From assembly GCA_947502265.1 (NCBI GenBank), contig CANMZB010000002.1, positions 62,001 to 126,000 of the forward strand: a stretch of DNA of 64,000 bases, in the 5' to 3' direction. The stretch comes from an uncultured Sulfitobacter sp. (GTDB taxonomy: Bacteria > Pseudomonadota > Alphaproteobacteria > Rhodobacterales > Rhodobacteraceae). Under the pieces are notes generated by a model that saw only the letters and a list, made by a program, of their open reading frames with translations, had not been told where the DNA came from and made no database searches. Positions 45,902 through 54,719 of the stretch are shown here, piece after piece; position 1 is the first letter of the stretch; each line of letters begins with the position of its first letter. The translations under genes were made by a program, and so were the position numbers.

Positions 45902-46636
45902 ATGGCAAAACGAACGACCAAAACGTCAAAAGCAAAAAAGACACCGGTTACGGCACCAAAGCCGCCCCTGCGTAGCCGCGTGCGGCGTGCGGTTTGGCGG
46001 TGTCTGGCGGTTGTGTTTCTGCTGGTCGTTACATTGATCTTGTTGGGGCGGTTCGTGAATCCGCCAACAACGGTCTATATGTTCAGCGAAAGCCGTCGTT
46101 TGGGCGGTGTCGATTACCAATGGGTGCCGATGGAGCAGATCGCGCCGGTCATGGCGCGCGCCGTAGTTGCGGCGGAGGATGCGAATTTTTGCCAGCACTG
46201 GGGTTTTGATCTGGTTGCAATCAAAGCGGCCATCGCTGCCGGTTCCAACCGTGGCGCGTCCACGATCAGCCAGCAAACGGTCAAGAATGTGTACCTCTGG
46301 CATGGTCGGACGTGGATACGCAAAGCATTGGAGGCGGGGATTACGCCGATTCTGGAGGTGCTTTGGCCCAAGCGGCGGATATTGGAGGTTTACCTGAACG
46401 TTGCCGAATTCGACGAAGGGGTGTTTGGCGTCGAGGCTGCTGCGCGGCATTACTTTGGTGTTGGCCCTGACGCGTTGAGCGCACAGCAAGCTGCGCAGCT
46501 TGCCGCAATTCTGCCCGCGCCCAAGAAACGTAATGCGGCGAAGCCGACGGCCTATCTGAAAAAACGTGCGGCACAAATCCGCGCAGGGGCTGCGACAATA
46601 CAGGGCGACGGGCGCGCGACCTGTTTCGAGAGTTGA
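45902..46636 (+). CDS. mtgA: Monofunctional peptidoglycan glycosyltransferase
   Basis: GT51 enzyme that polymerises lipid II without a transpeptidase domain. It has 244 residues from the ATG at 45902. A Lys/Thr-rich cytoplasmic tail is followed by one membrane helix (LAVVFLLVVTLILLGRFV, about 38-55). The catalytic Glu lies in VVAAEDANFCQHWGFD and the family block ASTISQQTVKNVYLW follows. Ends without a PBP domain. Confidence 0.95.
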   Translation: MAKRTTKTSKAKKTPVTAPKPPLRSRVRRAVWRCLAVVFLLVVTLILLGRFVNPPTTVYMFSESRRLGGVDYQWVPMEQIAPVMARAVVAAEDANFCQHWGFDLVAIKAAIAAGSNRGASTISQQTVKNVYLWHGRTWIRKALEAGITPILEVLWPKRRILEVYLNVAEFDEGVFGVEAAARHYFGVGPDALSAQQAAQLAAILPAPKKRNAAKPTAYLKKRAAQIRAGAATIQGDGRATCFES

Positions 46637-46691
46637 ATAACCCTCGCTTAAGAGGCATCTAGGGAGCATTCCCAGTTGTAACGGATTGATC

Positions 46692-47357
46692 ATGGCCCGC
46701 CTGTTCCACGTCCCCCTTTCTCCCTTTTGCCGAAAAATCCGGCTGAGTCTTGCGGAAAAAAAGATCGAGGTAGAGTTGGTCGAGGAACGATATTGGGAGC
46801 AGGATACCGATTTCCTGCGCCGTAATCCTGCCGGAAAAGTACCGGTTCTGCGGCTTGACGGGATCATGATGTCGGAAAGTGCGGCGATTTGTGAATACAT
46901 CGAAGAAACGCGGCCCGAACCGTCGCTGTTGCCGTCAGATCCCGCGCAACGGCTTGAGGTGCGGCGTCTGGTCAGTTGGTTCGACGATAAATTCCACCAT
47001 GAGGTCACGTCAAAACTGCTGTACGAGCGGGTGAACAAGAAAATCATGAAACAGGGGTATCCCGACAGCAAGAACGTCAAGGCGGGCGCGCGGGCGATCA
47101 AGTATCACCTTGGGTACATGACGTGGCTGTTGGATCATCGGCGCTGGCTGGCGGGCGATGTGATGACATTGGCGGATTTCGCGGCGGCGGCGCATTTGTC
47201 TTCGCTTGATTATATCTCGGATGTGGATTGGAACAGCTGCCCCGAGGTCAAGGATTGGTACGCGAAGATCAAATCACGCCCGGCGTTCCGGTCAATTCTG
47301 GCAGATCAGGTGCCGGGATTCACACCACCGAAACATTATGACAATCTGGATTTTTGA
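46692..47357 (+). CDS. Glutathione S-transferase family protein
   Basis: 221 residues. The thioredoxin-fold N-terminus carries SPFCRKIRLSLAEKK (Cys14 at the usual active-site position) and the cis-Pro/GSH site GKVPVLRLDGIMMSESAAIC. The all-alpha C-terminal domain includes WLAGDVMTLADFAAAAHLSS. The ATG at 46692 is preferred over a TTG two codons earlier. Substrate unknown. Confidence 0.88.
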   Translation: MARLFHVPLSPFCRKIRLSLAEKKIEVELVEERYWEQDTDFLRRNPAGKVPVLRLDGIMMSESAAICEYIEETRPEPSLLPSDPAQRLEVRRLVSWFDDKFHHEVTSKLLYERVNKKIMKQGYPDSKNVKAGARAIKYHLGYMTWLLDHRRWLAGDVMTLADFAAAAHLSSLDYISDVDWNSCPEVKDWYAKIKSRPAFRSILADQVPGFTPPKHYDNLDF

Positions 47358-47395
47358 GGCGCATTATCAGCGGCTGCTGGTGTGCGCGGCGGGTC

Positions 47396-47424
47396 CGGGA
47401 TTGAGTTTAAAGGCCAAATGAAGC
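47396..47424 (+). repeat. Short interspersed repeat, copy 2, abutting the queG start
   Basis: CGGGATTGAGTTTA followed by AAGGCCAAATGAAGC. It is the partner of 16954-16982 (26 of 29 identical). The repeat ends exactly at the queG ATG, so it forms the gene's ribosome-binding region. Confidence 0.7.
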
Positions 47425-48447
47425 ATGGAACTTAAGGCACGGTTGGTCGAACAGGCCTTGAGCGAAGGGTTTGTGGCGTGCCGTATTTGTCGCCCGGACG
47501 CGGTGCCGCATGTGCCAGCACGACTGGACGCGTTTCTGGAGGCCGGGTATCACGGGCAAATGGCATGGATGGAGGAACGGCGCAGTTGGCGCGGGAACCC
47601 TGCCGTGTTGTGGCCCGAAGCGCGATCCGTGATCATGTTGGCCGAAAGCTATGCGCCCGAACACGATCCTTTGGCGGTGTTGGAGCGGCCTGATCTGGGC
47701 GCGATCTCGGTCTATGCACAGGGGCGCGATTATCATGACATCGTTAAAAAGCGGCTGAAGCGTCTGGCACGTTGGTTGATCGCGCAGGAACCCTGCGAGG
47801 TGAAGGTGTTTGTGGATACCGCGCCGGTGCCGGAGAAGGCGTTGGCGCAGGCGGCGGGGCTGGGATGGCAGGGCAAGCACACCAGTTTGTTGAGCCGTGA
47901 TTGGGGGAATTGGGCCTTTTTAGGCTCTGTTTTTACCACACTTGAGTTGGAGCCGGATGCACCGGAGGTGGATAAATGTGGCAGTTGTACCGCCTGTCAG
48001 GATATTTGCCCGACGAATGCTTTTCCCGAGCCTTACCGTTTGGACGGGCGGCGCTGTATTTCCTATCTGACGATTGAGCACAAAGGGCTGGTGGACGAAG
48101 ATCTGCGCGCGGCGATGGGCAACCGGATTTACGGCTGTGACGATTGTCTGGCCATCTGTCCGTGGAACAAGTTTGCCGTGGCTGCCAGCGATATGCGTTA
48201 TCACGGCGGGGCGGGTGGCACGCTTGCCGAGTTGGTTGTGCTGGATGATGCGGCGTTTCGGGCGCGGTTCTCCGGGTCTGCGGTGAAACGGATCGGGCGG
48301 GACCGTTTTGTGCGCAATGTGCTTTACGCCATCGGAAATTCGGGGAATGTGGCATTGACGGAGGCGGCGCAAGACCTGTGCGATGATCCTGACGCGGCGG
48401 TGGCGGATGCGGCGCGCTGGGCGGTGGGGCGGTTGCGCGACACTTGA
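47425..48447 (+). CDS. queG: Epoxyqueuosine reductase
   Basis: Cobalamin- and Fe-S-dependent reductase for the last step of queuosine synthesis in tRNA. It has 340 residues. Two 4Fe-4S motifs are present: [19 protein letters not shown] and [10 protein letters not shown], with the DUF1730-type N-terminus ([27 protein letters not shown]). The C-terminal part resembles a HEAT-like repeat. No classical Shine-Dalgarno is seen because an interspersed repeat fills the upstream 29 bp. Confidence 0.95.
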   Translation: MELKARLVEQALSEGFVACRICRPDAVPHVPARLDAFLEAGYHGQMAWMEERRSWRGNPAVLWPEARSVIMLAESYAPEHDPLAVLERPDLGAISVYAQGRDYHDIVKKRLKRLARWLIAQEPCEVKVFVDTAPVPEKALAQAAGLGWQGKHTSLLSRDWGNWAFLGSVFTTLELEPDAPEVDKCGSCTACQDICPTNAFPEPYRLDGRRCISYLTIEHKGLVDEDLRAAMGNRIYGCDDCLAICPWNKFAVAASDMRYHGGAGGTLAELVVLDDAAFRARFSGSAVKRIGRDRFVRNVLYAIGNSGNVALTEAAQDLCDDPDAAVADAARWAVGRLRDT

Positions 48448-48458
48448 GGGAGAGAGCC

Positions 48459-50465
48459 ATGGCGCTGCTTTTGGGCGTGGATACGGGCGGCACCTATACC
48501 GATGCCGTGATTATGCGGGATGAACACGAGGTGATCGCGAGCGCCAAGGCGCTGACCACGCGGCATGATCTGGCGATAGGTGTGGGCGAGGCGGTGCGTG
48601 CGGTGTTGGTGCAATCGGGCGTGGCGGCGGGCGATATCGGGCTTGCGTCGCTGTCTACCACATTGGCGACGAATGCGCTTGTCGAGGGGCAGGGCGGGCG
48701 TGTGGCGCTGATTTATATCGGGTTTCGGGAACGCGATCTGGAAGCGCACGGGCTGGCGGCGGCGTTGAAAGGTGATCCGTCTATCGTGCTGTCCGGTGGG
48801 CATAATCACGCTGGCGCCGAGGCTGTGCCGCTGGATGAGGACGCCTTGTGCGGGTTCCTTGCCGAACATGGCGCGGGGGTTGGCGGCTTTGCCGTGGCGG
48901 CGCAATTTGCCACGCGCAATCCGGCGCACGAGTTGCGGGCGATGGCGTTGGTGGCGGAACTGACGGGGCGGCCTGTGTCGGCCTCGCACCAGTTGTCGGC
49001 CAAGTTGAACGGGCCAAAGCGCGCGATGACGGCGGTGCTGAATGCGCGGCTGATCGGGATGATTGACCGGTTGATCGGGCGGGCCGAAGATACGTTGATT
49101 GATCTAGGAGTTTGTGCGCCTTTGATGGTGGTGCGCGGCGATGGTGCGCTTATTTCCTCGGCGCAGGCCCGTGAGCGGCCGATCGAGACGATTCTCAGCG
49201 GACCTGCCGCATCTATCGTTGGTGCGCGCTGGTTGACGGGGGCGTGCGATGCATTGGTATCCGACATCGGCGGGACGACCACAGATGTGGCTCTGTTACA
49301 GGGCGGTCGCCCTGCGATTGATCCGGCGGGCGCGCGGGTGGGGCCGTATCGCACCATGGTCGAGGCGGTGTCGATGCGCACGACCGGCCTTGGCGGTGAC
49401 AGTGAGGTGCATTTCCTGACCGAAGGTTTGGTCGGGGGTGTTACGTTGGGTCCGCGCCGTTTGTTGCCGGTGTCGTTGATTGCCATGGATGCGCCCAAGA
49501 TGGTGCACCGTGTTCTGGATGCGCAGCTGCGCAGCACCCTGCCGGGAGAGCATGACGGGCGCTTTGTGCGCGCGGTGGCGGGGCAGACGATCGAAGGGTT
49601 GGGCGCGCGTGAAACTACGCTGTTGGAGCGGATCGGCGAGGCGGTGCATCCTTTGGGCGACGTGCTGCATAACCGGATCGAGACGGGCGCGCTGAGGCGG
49701 CTGGTAGAGCGTGGTTTGGTGCAGGTGAGCGGGATAACACCGTCGGATGCGTCGCATGTGCTGGGTTTGGCGGATGCGTGGGATGCAGAGGCGGCGCGCA
49801 AGGCGCTGGCGCTTTTCGGGCGGCGGCGCACGGGGGCGGGTGACCGGCTGGCCCCGACGCCGGAAGCGATGGCGCAAATGATCGTCGCACAGTTGCAGCA
49901 TCAAACTGCTTTGGCCTTGTTAGAGGCTGCTTTTGCCGGAGAGGATGCGGGATTTGACGGTGAACCCGAAATGCTGGCGCGGCATGTTTTGATGCAGCGT
50001 GGCCTTGGCGGGCATCGCGGGTTGCTGCGGATTGATACGGGGCTTGGCGTGCCGGTGATCGGTCTGGGCGCGTCGGCCGGCACGTATTATCCGGCGGTTG
50101 GTGTGCGGTTGGGCACACAGATGATCCTGCCGGAACATGCGGGCGTGGCCAATGCCATCGGTGCTGTGGTCGGGCGGGTGACGATGCGCGAAAGCGGCAC
50201 TGTCACCTCGCCCAGCGTGGGGAAATACCGCGTGCATCTGGTGGAAGGCCCGATGGATTTCGGGGATGCCGAGGCGGCGATGGCGCATCTGGAGGGGGTG
50301 TTGCGCGCTCGTGCCGTCGCCGCAGCCGATGCCGCGGGGGCGGTTGATGTGCAGGTAAACGTCAGCCGTGATGCGCGCACCGCAGGCGTCGAGGCGCGCG
50401 AGATCTTTGTCGAAGCGGAAATGACCGTAGAGGCGGTGGGCCGCCCGCGCGTGGCGCAAGGGTAG
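48459..50465 (+). CDS. Stand-alone hydantoinase/oxoprolinase A-type protein
   Basis: 668 residues resembling the A subunit of N-methylhydantoinase/5-oxoprolinase, an ASKHA-fold ATPase. GVDTGGTYTDAV (6-17) and VSDIGGTTTDVALLQGGRPA (about 270) are the phosphate-binding motifs. No B subunit (HyuB) follows, so the substrate is unknown; single-gene versions appear common in related genomes. The ATG at 48459 has GGGAGAG upstream. Confidence 0.88.
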   Translation: MALLLGVDTGGTYTDAVIMRDEHEVIASAKALTTRHDLAIGVGEAVRAVLVQSGVAAGDIGLASLSTTLATNALVEGQGGRVALIYIGFRERDLEAHGLAAALKGDPSIVLSGGHNHAGAEAVPLDEDALCGFLAEHGAGVGGFAVAAQFATRNPAHELRAMALVAELTGRPVSASHQLSAKLNGPKRAMTAVLNARLIGMIDRLIGRAEDTLIDLGVCAPLMVVRGDGALISSAQARERPIETILSGPAASIVGARWLTGACDALVSDIGGTTTDVALLQGGRPAIDPAGARVGPYRTMVEAVSMRTTGLGGDSEVHFLTEGLVGGVTLGPRRLLPVSLIAMDAPKMVHRVLDAQLRSTLPGEHDGRFVRAVAGQTIEGLGARETTLLERIGEAVHPLGDVLHNRIETGALRRLVERGLVQVSGITPSDASHVLGLADAWDAEAARKALALFGRRRTGAGDRLAPTPEAMAQMIVAQLQHQTALALLEAAFAGEDAGFDGEPEMLARHVLMQRGLGGHRGLLRIDTGLGVPVIGLGASAGTYYPAVGVRLGTQMILPEHAGVANAIGAVVGRVTMRESGTVTSPSVGKYRVHLVEGPMDFGDAEAAMAHLEGVLRARAVAAADAAGAVDVQVNVSRDARTAGVEAREIFVEAEMTVEAVGRPRVAQG

Positions 50466-50487
50466 GGCCGCCCCGCTGAGGGCGGCC
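50466..50487. terminator. GC-rich hairpin between convergent genes
   Basis: GGCCGCCC (50466-50473) and GGGCGGCC (50480-50487) form a perfect 8-bp stem with a CGCTGA loop between the stops of the hydantoinase-like gene and msrA. No strong T tract on either side, so termination efficiency is uncertain. Confidence 0.45.
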
Positions 50488-50493
50488 AAGGGG

Positions 50494-51000
50494 TTATTCC
50501 GCCGCTGCGCGCTTGGGCAGCACCCAATCGGCGCGCGGGAAGTGGCAGGTGTATCCGTTGGGGATGCGCTCAAGATAATCCTGATGTTCCGGCTCGGCTT
50601 CCCAGAAATCGCTGACGGGTTCGACTTCGGTCACGACCTTGCCGGGCCAGATGCCGGACGCTTCGATGTCGGCGATGGTATCAAGCGCGGTGGCTTTTTG
50701 CTCATAGTTCTCGAAATAGATTGCCGAGCGGTAGCTTATGCCACGGTCGTTGCCCTGCCGGTTGGTCGTGGTCGGGTCGTGGATCTGGAAGAACAGCTCC
50801 AAAAGTTCGCGGTAGCTGATCACCGCTGGATCAAACATCACCTCGATGGCTTCGGCGTGGGTGCCGTGGTTGCGATAGGTGGCGTTTGGTACATCGCCGC
50901 CGGAATATCCAACGCGGGTTGCCACCACGCCTTTGCGTTTGCGGATCAGATCCTGCATGCCCCAGAAACATCCGCCTGCCAGTACTGCGCGCTCGCTCAT
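50494..51000 (-). CDS. msrA: Peptide methionine (S)-S-oxide reductase
   Basis: Repairs the S form of methionine sulfoxide. It has 168 residues with the catalytic motif GGCFWGMQD (Cys11). Also [17 protein letters not shown], the family core. No signal peptide, so cytoplasmic. Its start overlaps the msrB stop by 4 bp; the two are co-translated. Confidence 0.96.
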   Translation of the reverse strand: MSERAVLAGGCFWGMQDLIRKRKGVVATRVGYSGGDVPNATYRNHGTHAEAIEVMFDPAVISYRELLELFFQIHDPTTTNRQGNDRGISYRSAIYFENYEQKATALDTIADIEASGIWPGKVVTEVEPVSDFWEAEPEHQDYLERIPNGYTCHFPRADWVLPKRAAAE

Positions 51001-51446
51001 GCTATATCCTCCACCTGGTTCAAGTATTTTCCGTATCCTTCAGCGTCCATGGCATCACGATGAATGAAGCGCAATGAGGCCGAGTTGATGCAGTAGCGCA
51101 GGCCGCCGCGATCTGGCGGGCCGTCGGGAAAGACATGGCCAAGGTGGCTGTCGCCGTGTTTGCTGCGCACTTCGGTGCGGGCCATACCCAACGAGTTATC
51201 CTGAATTTCATCGACATGTGCGGGCTCGATCGGTTTGGTAAAGCTGGGCCAGCCGCAGCCGCTTTCGTATTTGTCACCAGAGGCGAACAGCGGCTCGCCA
51301 GATACGATATCAACGTAAATGCCCGGCTCTTTGTTTGACAAAAGTTTTCCGGTGCCGGGGCGTTCCGTGCCGCTTTCCTGTGTTACATGGAACTCTTCGG
51401 GGGACAGAGTCGCGATCACATCGGGGTTTTTGGTATAGTCTGGCAT
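50997..51446 (-). CDS. msrB: Peptide methionine (R)-S-oxide reductase
   Basis: Repairs the R form of methionine sulfoxide and completes the msrBA pair. It has 149 residues. The catalytic Cys119 is in [11 protein letters not shown] and the resolving Cys64 in [28 protein letters not shown] is typical. The paired CxxC zinc motifs of the metal-binding subtype are absent. No signal peptide. Confidence 0.95.
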   Translation of the reverse strand: MPDYTKNPDVIATLSPEEFHVTQESGTERPGTGKLLSNKEPGIYVDIVSGEPLFASGDKYESGCGWPSFTKPIEPAHVDEIQDNSLGMARTEVRSKHGDSHLGHVFPDGPPDRGGLRYCINSASLRFIHRDAMDAEGYGKYLNQVEDIA

Positions 51447-51586
51447 AGGGTCTCTCCGTGCGCTGTGCTTTGTCTAATAGATGGGGCTTTTGCCGGGAAA
51501 TCAAAGGGAGATCGCAGTGGCGTGATGAAACTCTGCCAGATGCCGCTATGTTGGGGGGATGAATGTGGACTGACAGGAGGATTGTT

Positions 51587-52114
51587 ATGCGCTGGATCAT
51601 CGGATTGGTTGCTGTTTTCTGGACGGGGATGGCGGGTGCTGCGCCGCTTGATGCGCGTTTCCCGTCCATTGACGGGGGCGAAATTGCGTTGAGCGCGTTC
51701 AAAGGCCAGCCGGTGCTGGTGGTCAATACCGCGTCGCAATGCGGGTTTACGCCGCAATACGCCGGATTGCAGGCACTGTGGGAGACGTACCGCGCGCGCG
51801 GGCTGGTGGTGCTGGCGGTGCCGTCGGATGATTTCAACCAAGAGCTGGACAGCGCTGCGGCGGTCAAGGAGTTTTGCGAGATCAATTATAACCTCACCGT
51901 GCCGATGACGGACATGCTGCATGTGAAGGGGCCGCAAGCGCATCCGTTTTACCAAGCGGTCGCGCAGGAGACCGGGTTTGTGCCGGGGTGGAATTTCAAC
52001 AAGGTTCTGATTGGTGCGGATGGAGAGGTTGTTGGTGCATGGGGTTCAGTGACGAAGCCGCAATCGGCCAAGATCACCCGTGAAATTGACCGGATTCTGA
52101 GCAAGGGCAGTTGA
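51587..52114 (+). CDS. Exported glutathione-peroxidase-like protein
   Basis: Thiol peroxidase of the GPx family, 175 residues. An N-terminal Sec signal (MRWIIGLVAVFWTGMAGAAP) indicates periplasmic localisation, which is less usual than the cytoplasmic form. The catalytic Cys52 is in NTASQCGFTPQYAGL. WNFNKVLIGADG carries the Trp-Asn of the active site. A strong AGGAGG precedes the ATG at 51587. Divergent from msrB by about 140 bp; together they form an oxidant-defence locus. Electron donor unknown. Confidence 0.9.
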   Translation: MRWIIGLVAVFWTGMAGAAPLDARFPSIDGGEIALSAFKGQPVLVVNTASQCGFTPQYAGLQALWETYRARGLVVLAVPSDDFNQELDSAAAVKEFCEINYNLTVPMTDMLHVKGPQAHPFYQAVAQETGFVPGWNFNKVLIGADGEVVGAWGSVTKPQSAKITREIDRILSKGS

Positions 52115-52124
52115 ACGCGACGGG

Positions 52125-52994
52125 TCAAGCCGCCTTTTGACGTGAGATTTGCACCGCCAGAATACCGGCTGCGATGATCGCGACACCAAGAACATCGCGC
52201 GGGCCCAATGCTTCGCCCAGTAGGAATGCGGCGATGGCGACGCCAAAGAACGGGTTCAGAAAGTGGAACGTCGCCGCGCGGGTGGCCCCGATGCGCCCGA
52301 CCAGCAGGAACCAGACGAAGGTGGCCAAAAGACCCGGTACAAGGCAGGTGTAGATAAAGGCAAGCGCCAGTGGCCAGCTCATATCGACGCGGGGTGTTTC
52401 GAGCGCCAGCGTGGCAACCGTAAGCACCGCGCAGCCGACCAGCATTTGCAGGCCGACCACCATCAGAAGGTTTCCGCCCGAAGACGCGCTGCGCACGGTA
52501 AGCGTTGCAATGGTCAGCGCAAGTACGCCGATTACACACATCACGACACCGGCGATATCAACGCCCTGATTGATCCGCGCACCCATGATCAGAACAACAC
52601 CGCCCAGACCGGCGACCAGCCCCGCGAGGCCCATTTTCCCCAGCCGCTCACCCATGAACGCCCACGCGGCAAAGGCCACCATGAGTGGCATCGTGGAGGC
52701 GATAATTGCGGCAAAGGAGGCTTCGATTGTTTGCATGGCGATGAAAAACAGCCCCAGATACACGGCGTTTTGCAGAAATCCAAAGACGATGGTTGAACGC
52801 CACTGTGCGCGGGTCAGGTGCCATGTCTGGCCAAGGGCGCGGGCAATGGCGATGCCGATCAGTCCCGACACAAGATAACGCAGCGATAACGCGAACATCG
52901 GAGAGGCATCGGCCACAATGATCCGCGCGGAAGTAAAGGCCGAGGACCACATCAAGGCAAAGGCCAGCCCCATGCCGATTGCGCGAATATCCAT
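52125..52994 (-). CDS. EamA-type drug/metabolite transporter
   Basis: 289 residues with about ten membrane helices arranged as two EamA halves (MGLAFALMWSSAFTSARII; later VWFLLVGRIGATRAATFHFL). The C-terminal motif NPFFGVAIAAFLLGEALGPR is typical of the second repeat. The start at 52994 is preferred over an open frame extending to 53063. Substrate unknown. Confidence 0.87.
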   Translation of the reverse strand: MDIRAIGMGLAFALMWSSAFTSARIIVADASPMFALSLRYLVSGLIGIAIARALGQTWHLTRAQWRSTIVFGFLQNAVYLGLFFIAMQTIEASFAAIIASTMPLMVAFAAWAFMGERLGKMGLAGLVAGLGGVVLIMGARINQGVDIAGVVMCVIGVLALTIATLTVRSASSGGNLLMVVGLQMLVGCAVLTVATLALETPRVDMSWPLALAFIYTCLVPGLLATFVWFLLVGRIGATRAATFHFLNPFFGVAIAAFLLGEALGPRDVLGVAIIAAGILAVQISRQKAA

Positions 52995-53065
52995 GTGTCG
53001 TACCTGTGCCTGTAAGCTGTGCGCGACCTTCTGCCAGACGCGGGTAAAGTGCAACCACCGCACCG

Positions 53066-54160
53066 CTAGGGGGCGGGAAAGATCAATGTCAGGCGTGCGC
53101 CCTGCGAGGTCAGGTCACTGGTGAGCGTACCACTCAAGCTTGATGCGGCGGCGGCAACGATGTCGCGGCCAATCCCTCCGATGCGGCTTGGTGGCGCAGA
53201 TTTGGCGGCCGAGCCTACACCGGTGTCCGCAGCATTCAGCACCAGGTTGCCCTCGGGGGTGCAAGACAGGGATATATCCACCTCGCCTTTGGTGTTGTCT
53301 GGGAAGCCGTGCTTGATCGCGTTGGCGACAAATTCCGACACGACGACACCCAGATGAGTGGCCAATTGGGAGGGCATCATCACATCCTCTGCGTGCAGAG
53401 ACAGGCGAATATTGTCCGGCACGGTATCTTGTAGGCTGGCGACAAGATTCGAAAGATATTCCGCAATCTGCACCGTGCCGCTCATGCTGCTTGCCTGAAG
53501 CTGCTCGTGCAGCGCCGACATGCCATCCAGACGACGCTGGACCGCTTCGAGCGCCTCGCGCGCGGCGTCGTCCTCGACCGCGCGGGTGTAGAGCCGCACC
53601 AGTGACGATGTCGCTTGCAGCGAGTTTTTGACACGGTGATCCATCTCGGCGCGCAGAGTCGCCTCATTGTTCAGGGCGCGGTTCAGTTCAAGCTGTTTGA
53701 CGACCTGCGCGGCAAGGATCGACAACGTTTTGCGCTGAAAATCCGTCAACCGGCGCGGTTTGTGATCCAGAACGCACAGCGTCCCCAACGGCATCCCGTT
53801 CGCAGCAACCAGCGGCGCGCCTGCGTAAAACAGTAACGGCATGTCATCGTGCAAAAGCGGGTTGTCCCTGGTGCGCGGGTCAATCCGGGTGTCTTCGACC
53901 TCAAGAACATCGTCGCCAAGGATTGCATGGGCGCAGACGGAGTGTTCGATGGAAGATTCGGAAATCTCGATGCCTTTGCGCGCTTTGAACCACTGCCTGT
54001 CCATATCAACCAGAGAGATCACAGCCACGGGCACATCCAGATAGGATGACAGCCATGCGACCAGATCGTCGAATTCGGTTTCGGGGGCTGTATCCAGCAC
54101 CTCAAGGCCTTTCAACGTGGCAAGCCGTTTCGGGTTTTGGGGATGTTGCGGGGCGCGCAT
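53066..54160 (-). CDS. GAF-domain HWE/HisKA_2 sensor histidine kinase
   Basis: 364 residues, soluble. The N-terminal GAF domain (about 20-155) carries VPVAVISLVDMDRQWFKARK and GAPLVAANGMPLGTLCVLDH. The phosphoacceptor His175 is in RAEMDHRVKNSLQ, the HisKA_2/HWE pattern. The ATP domain has SEFVANAIKHGFP (N box) and GIGGIGRDIV. No response regulator gene adjoins it. In alphaproteobacteria such kinases often feed the general stress response or light/redox signalling; which applies here is not shown. Confidence 0.9.
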   Translation of the reverse strand: MRAPQHPQNPKRLATLKGLEVLDTAPETEFDDLVAWLSSYLDVPVAVISLVDMDRQWFKARKGIEISESSIEHSVCAHAILGDDVLEVEDTRIDPRTRDNPLLHDDMPLLFYAGAPLVAANGMPLGTLCVLDHKPRRLTDFQRKTLSILAAQVVKQLELNRALNNEATLRAEMDHRVKNSLQATSSLVRLYTRAVEDDAAREALEAVQRRLDGMSALHEQLQASSMSGTVQIAEYLSNLVASLQDTVPDNIRLSLHAEDVMMPSQLATHLGVVVSEFVANAIKHGFPDNTKGEVDISLSCTPEGNLVLNAADTGVGSAAKSAPPSRIGGIGRDIVAAAASSLSGTLTSDLTSQGARLTLIFPAP

Positions 54161-54235
54161 TATTCACTTCTGTCAGTTGGAAAAGGGGGGGCTTGGTCAG
54201 ATAGGTATGGCATAGTTTACGCAGCCGTGAACATG

Positions 54236-54268
54236 AAAAAGGGGCCGCTAAACAGGCGACCCCTTTTT
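54236..54268 (-). terminator. Rho-independent terminator of the HU gene
   Basis: AAAAAGGGG (54236-54244) pairs with CCCCTTTTT (54260-54268). A/T runs on both sides make it bidirectional. It lies 20 bp past the HU stop on the minus strand. Confidence 0.88.
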
Positions 54269-54288
54269 CGAATTCATCTTGTTAGCGC

Positions 54289-54579
54289 TTATTCGTTCAC
54301 GCTGTCTTTCAGTGCTTTTGCGATTGTCATTTTCACGACTTTGTCCGCGTCTTTCTTGAACTGTTCGCCGGTCGCCGGGTTGCGGACCATCCGCTCGGGG
54401 CGTTCGCGGCAGTAGATTTTGCCAACGCCGGGCAGGGTCACAGCGCCGCCGCCGGAGACTTCACGCGTGATCAGCGCGCATACTGCGTCAAGCGCCGTGC
54501 CTGCGGCTTTTTTGTCTGTGTCCATCTCTTCGGCCAGTGCGGCGACGAGCTGGGTCTTTGTCATTGGTTTGGTTGCCAT
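54289..54579 (-). CDS. HU-type DNA-binding protein
   Basis: 96-residue nucleoid protein of the HU/IHF family. MTKTQLVAALAEEMDTDKKA is the N-terminal helical part; VTLPGVGKIYCRERPERMVR and NPATGEQFKKDADKVVKMTI form the DNA-binding arm, where RNPATGE is the hallmark. Divergence from standard HU (short arm, Cys in the beta sheet) suggests a paralogue rather than the main HupB. A GGAG ribosome site and a terminator frame it. Confidence 0.9.
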   Translation of the reverse strand: MATKPMTKTQLVAALAEEMDTDKKAAGTALDAVCALITREVSGGGAVTLPGVGKIYCRERPERMVRNPATGEQFKKDADKVVKMTIAKALKDSVNE

Positions 54580-54638
54580 CTTTTTTGTCTCCTTCGACCG
54601 CCCGAATGTGGGGCCTAATGGCGGGAATGTAACGGTAT

Positions 54639-54656
54639 GTTGTGATCAAACACAAC
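54639..54656. promoter_or_regulatory. Perfect inverted repeat upstream of the HU gene
   Basis: GTTGTG (54639-54644) and CACAAC (54651-54656) flank ATCAAA. It lies 60 bp before the HU start, in an AT-rich gap where the promoter must be, so it may be an operator. No regulator assigned. Confidence 0.35.
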
Positions 54657-54719
54657 GAATAGTGGCGTCTTTTCCAGCAAAATATGAGGTTTTTTGCAGT
54701 TTTATAGGCGAGAGGACGC

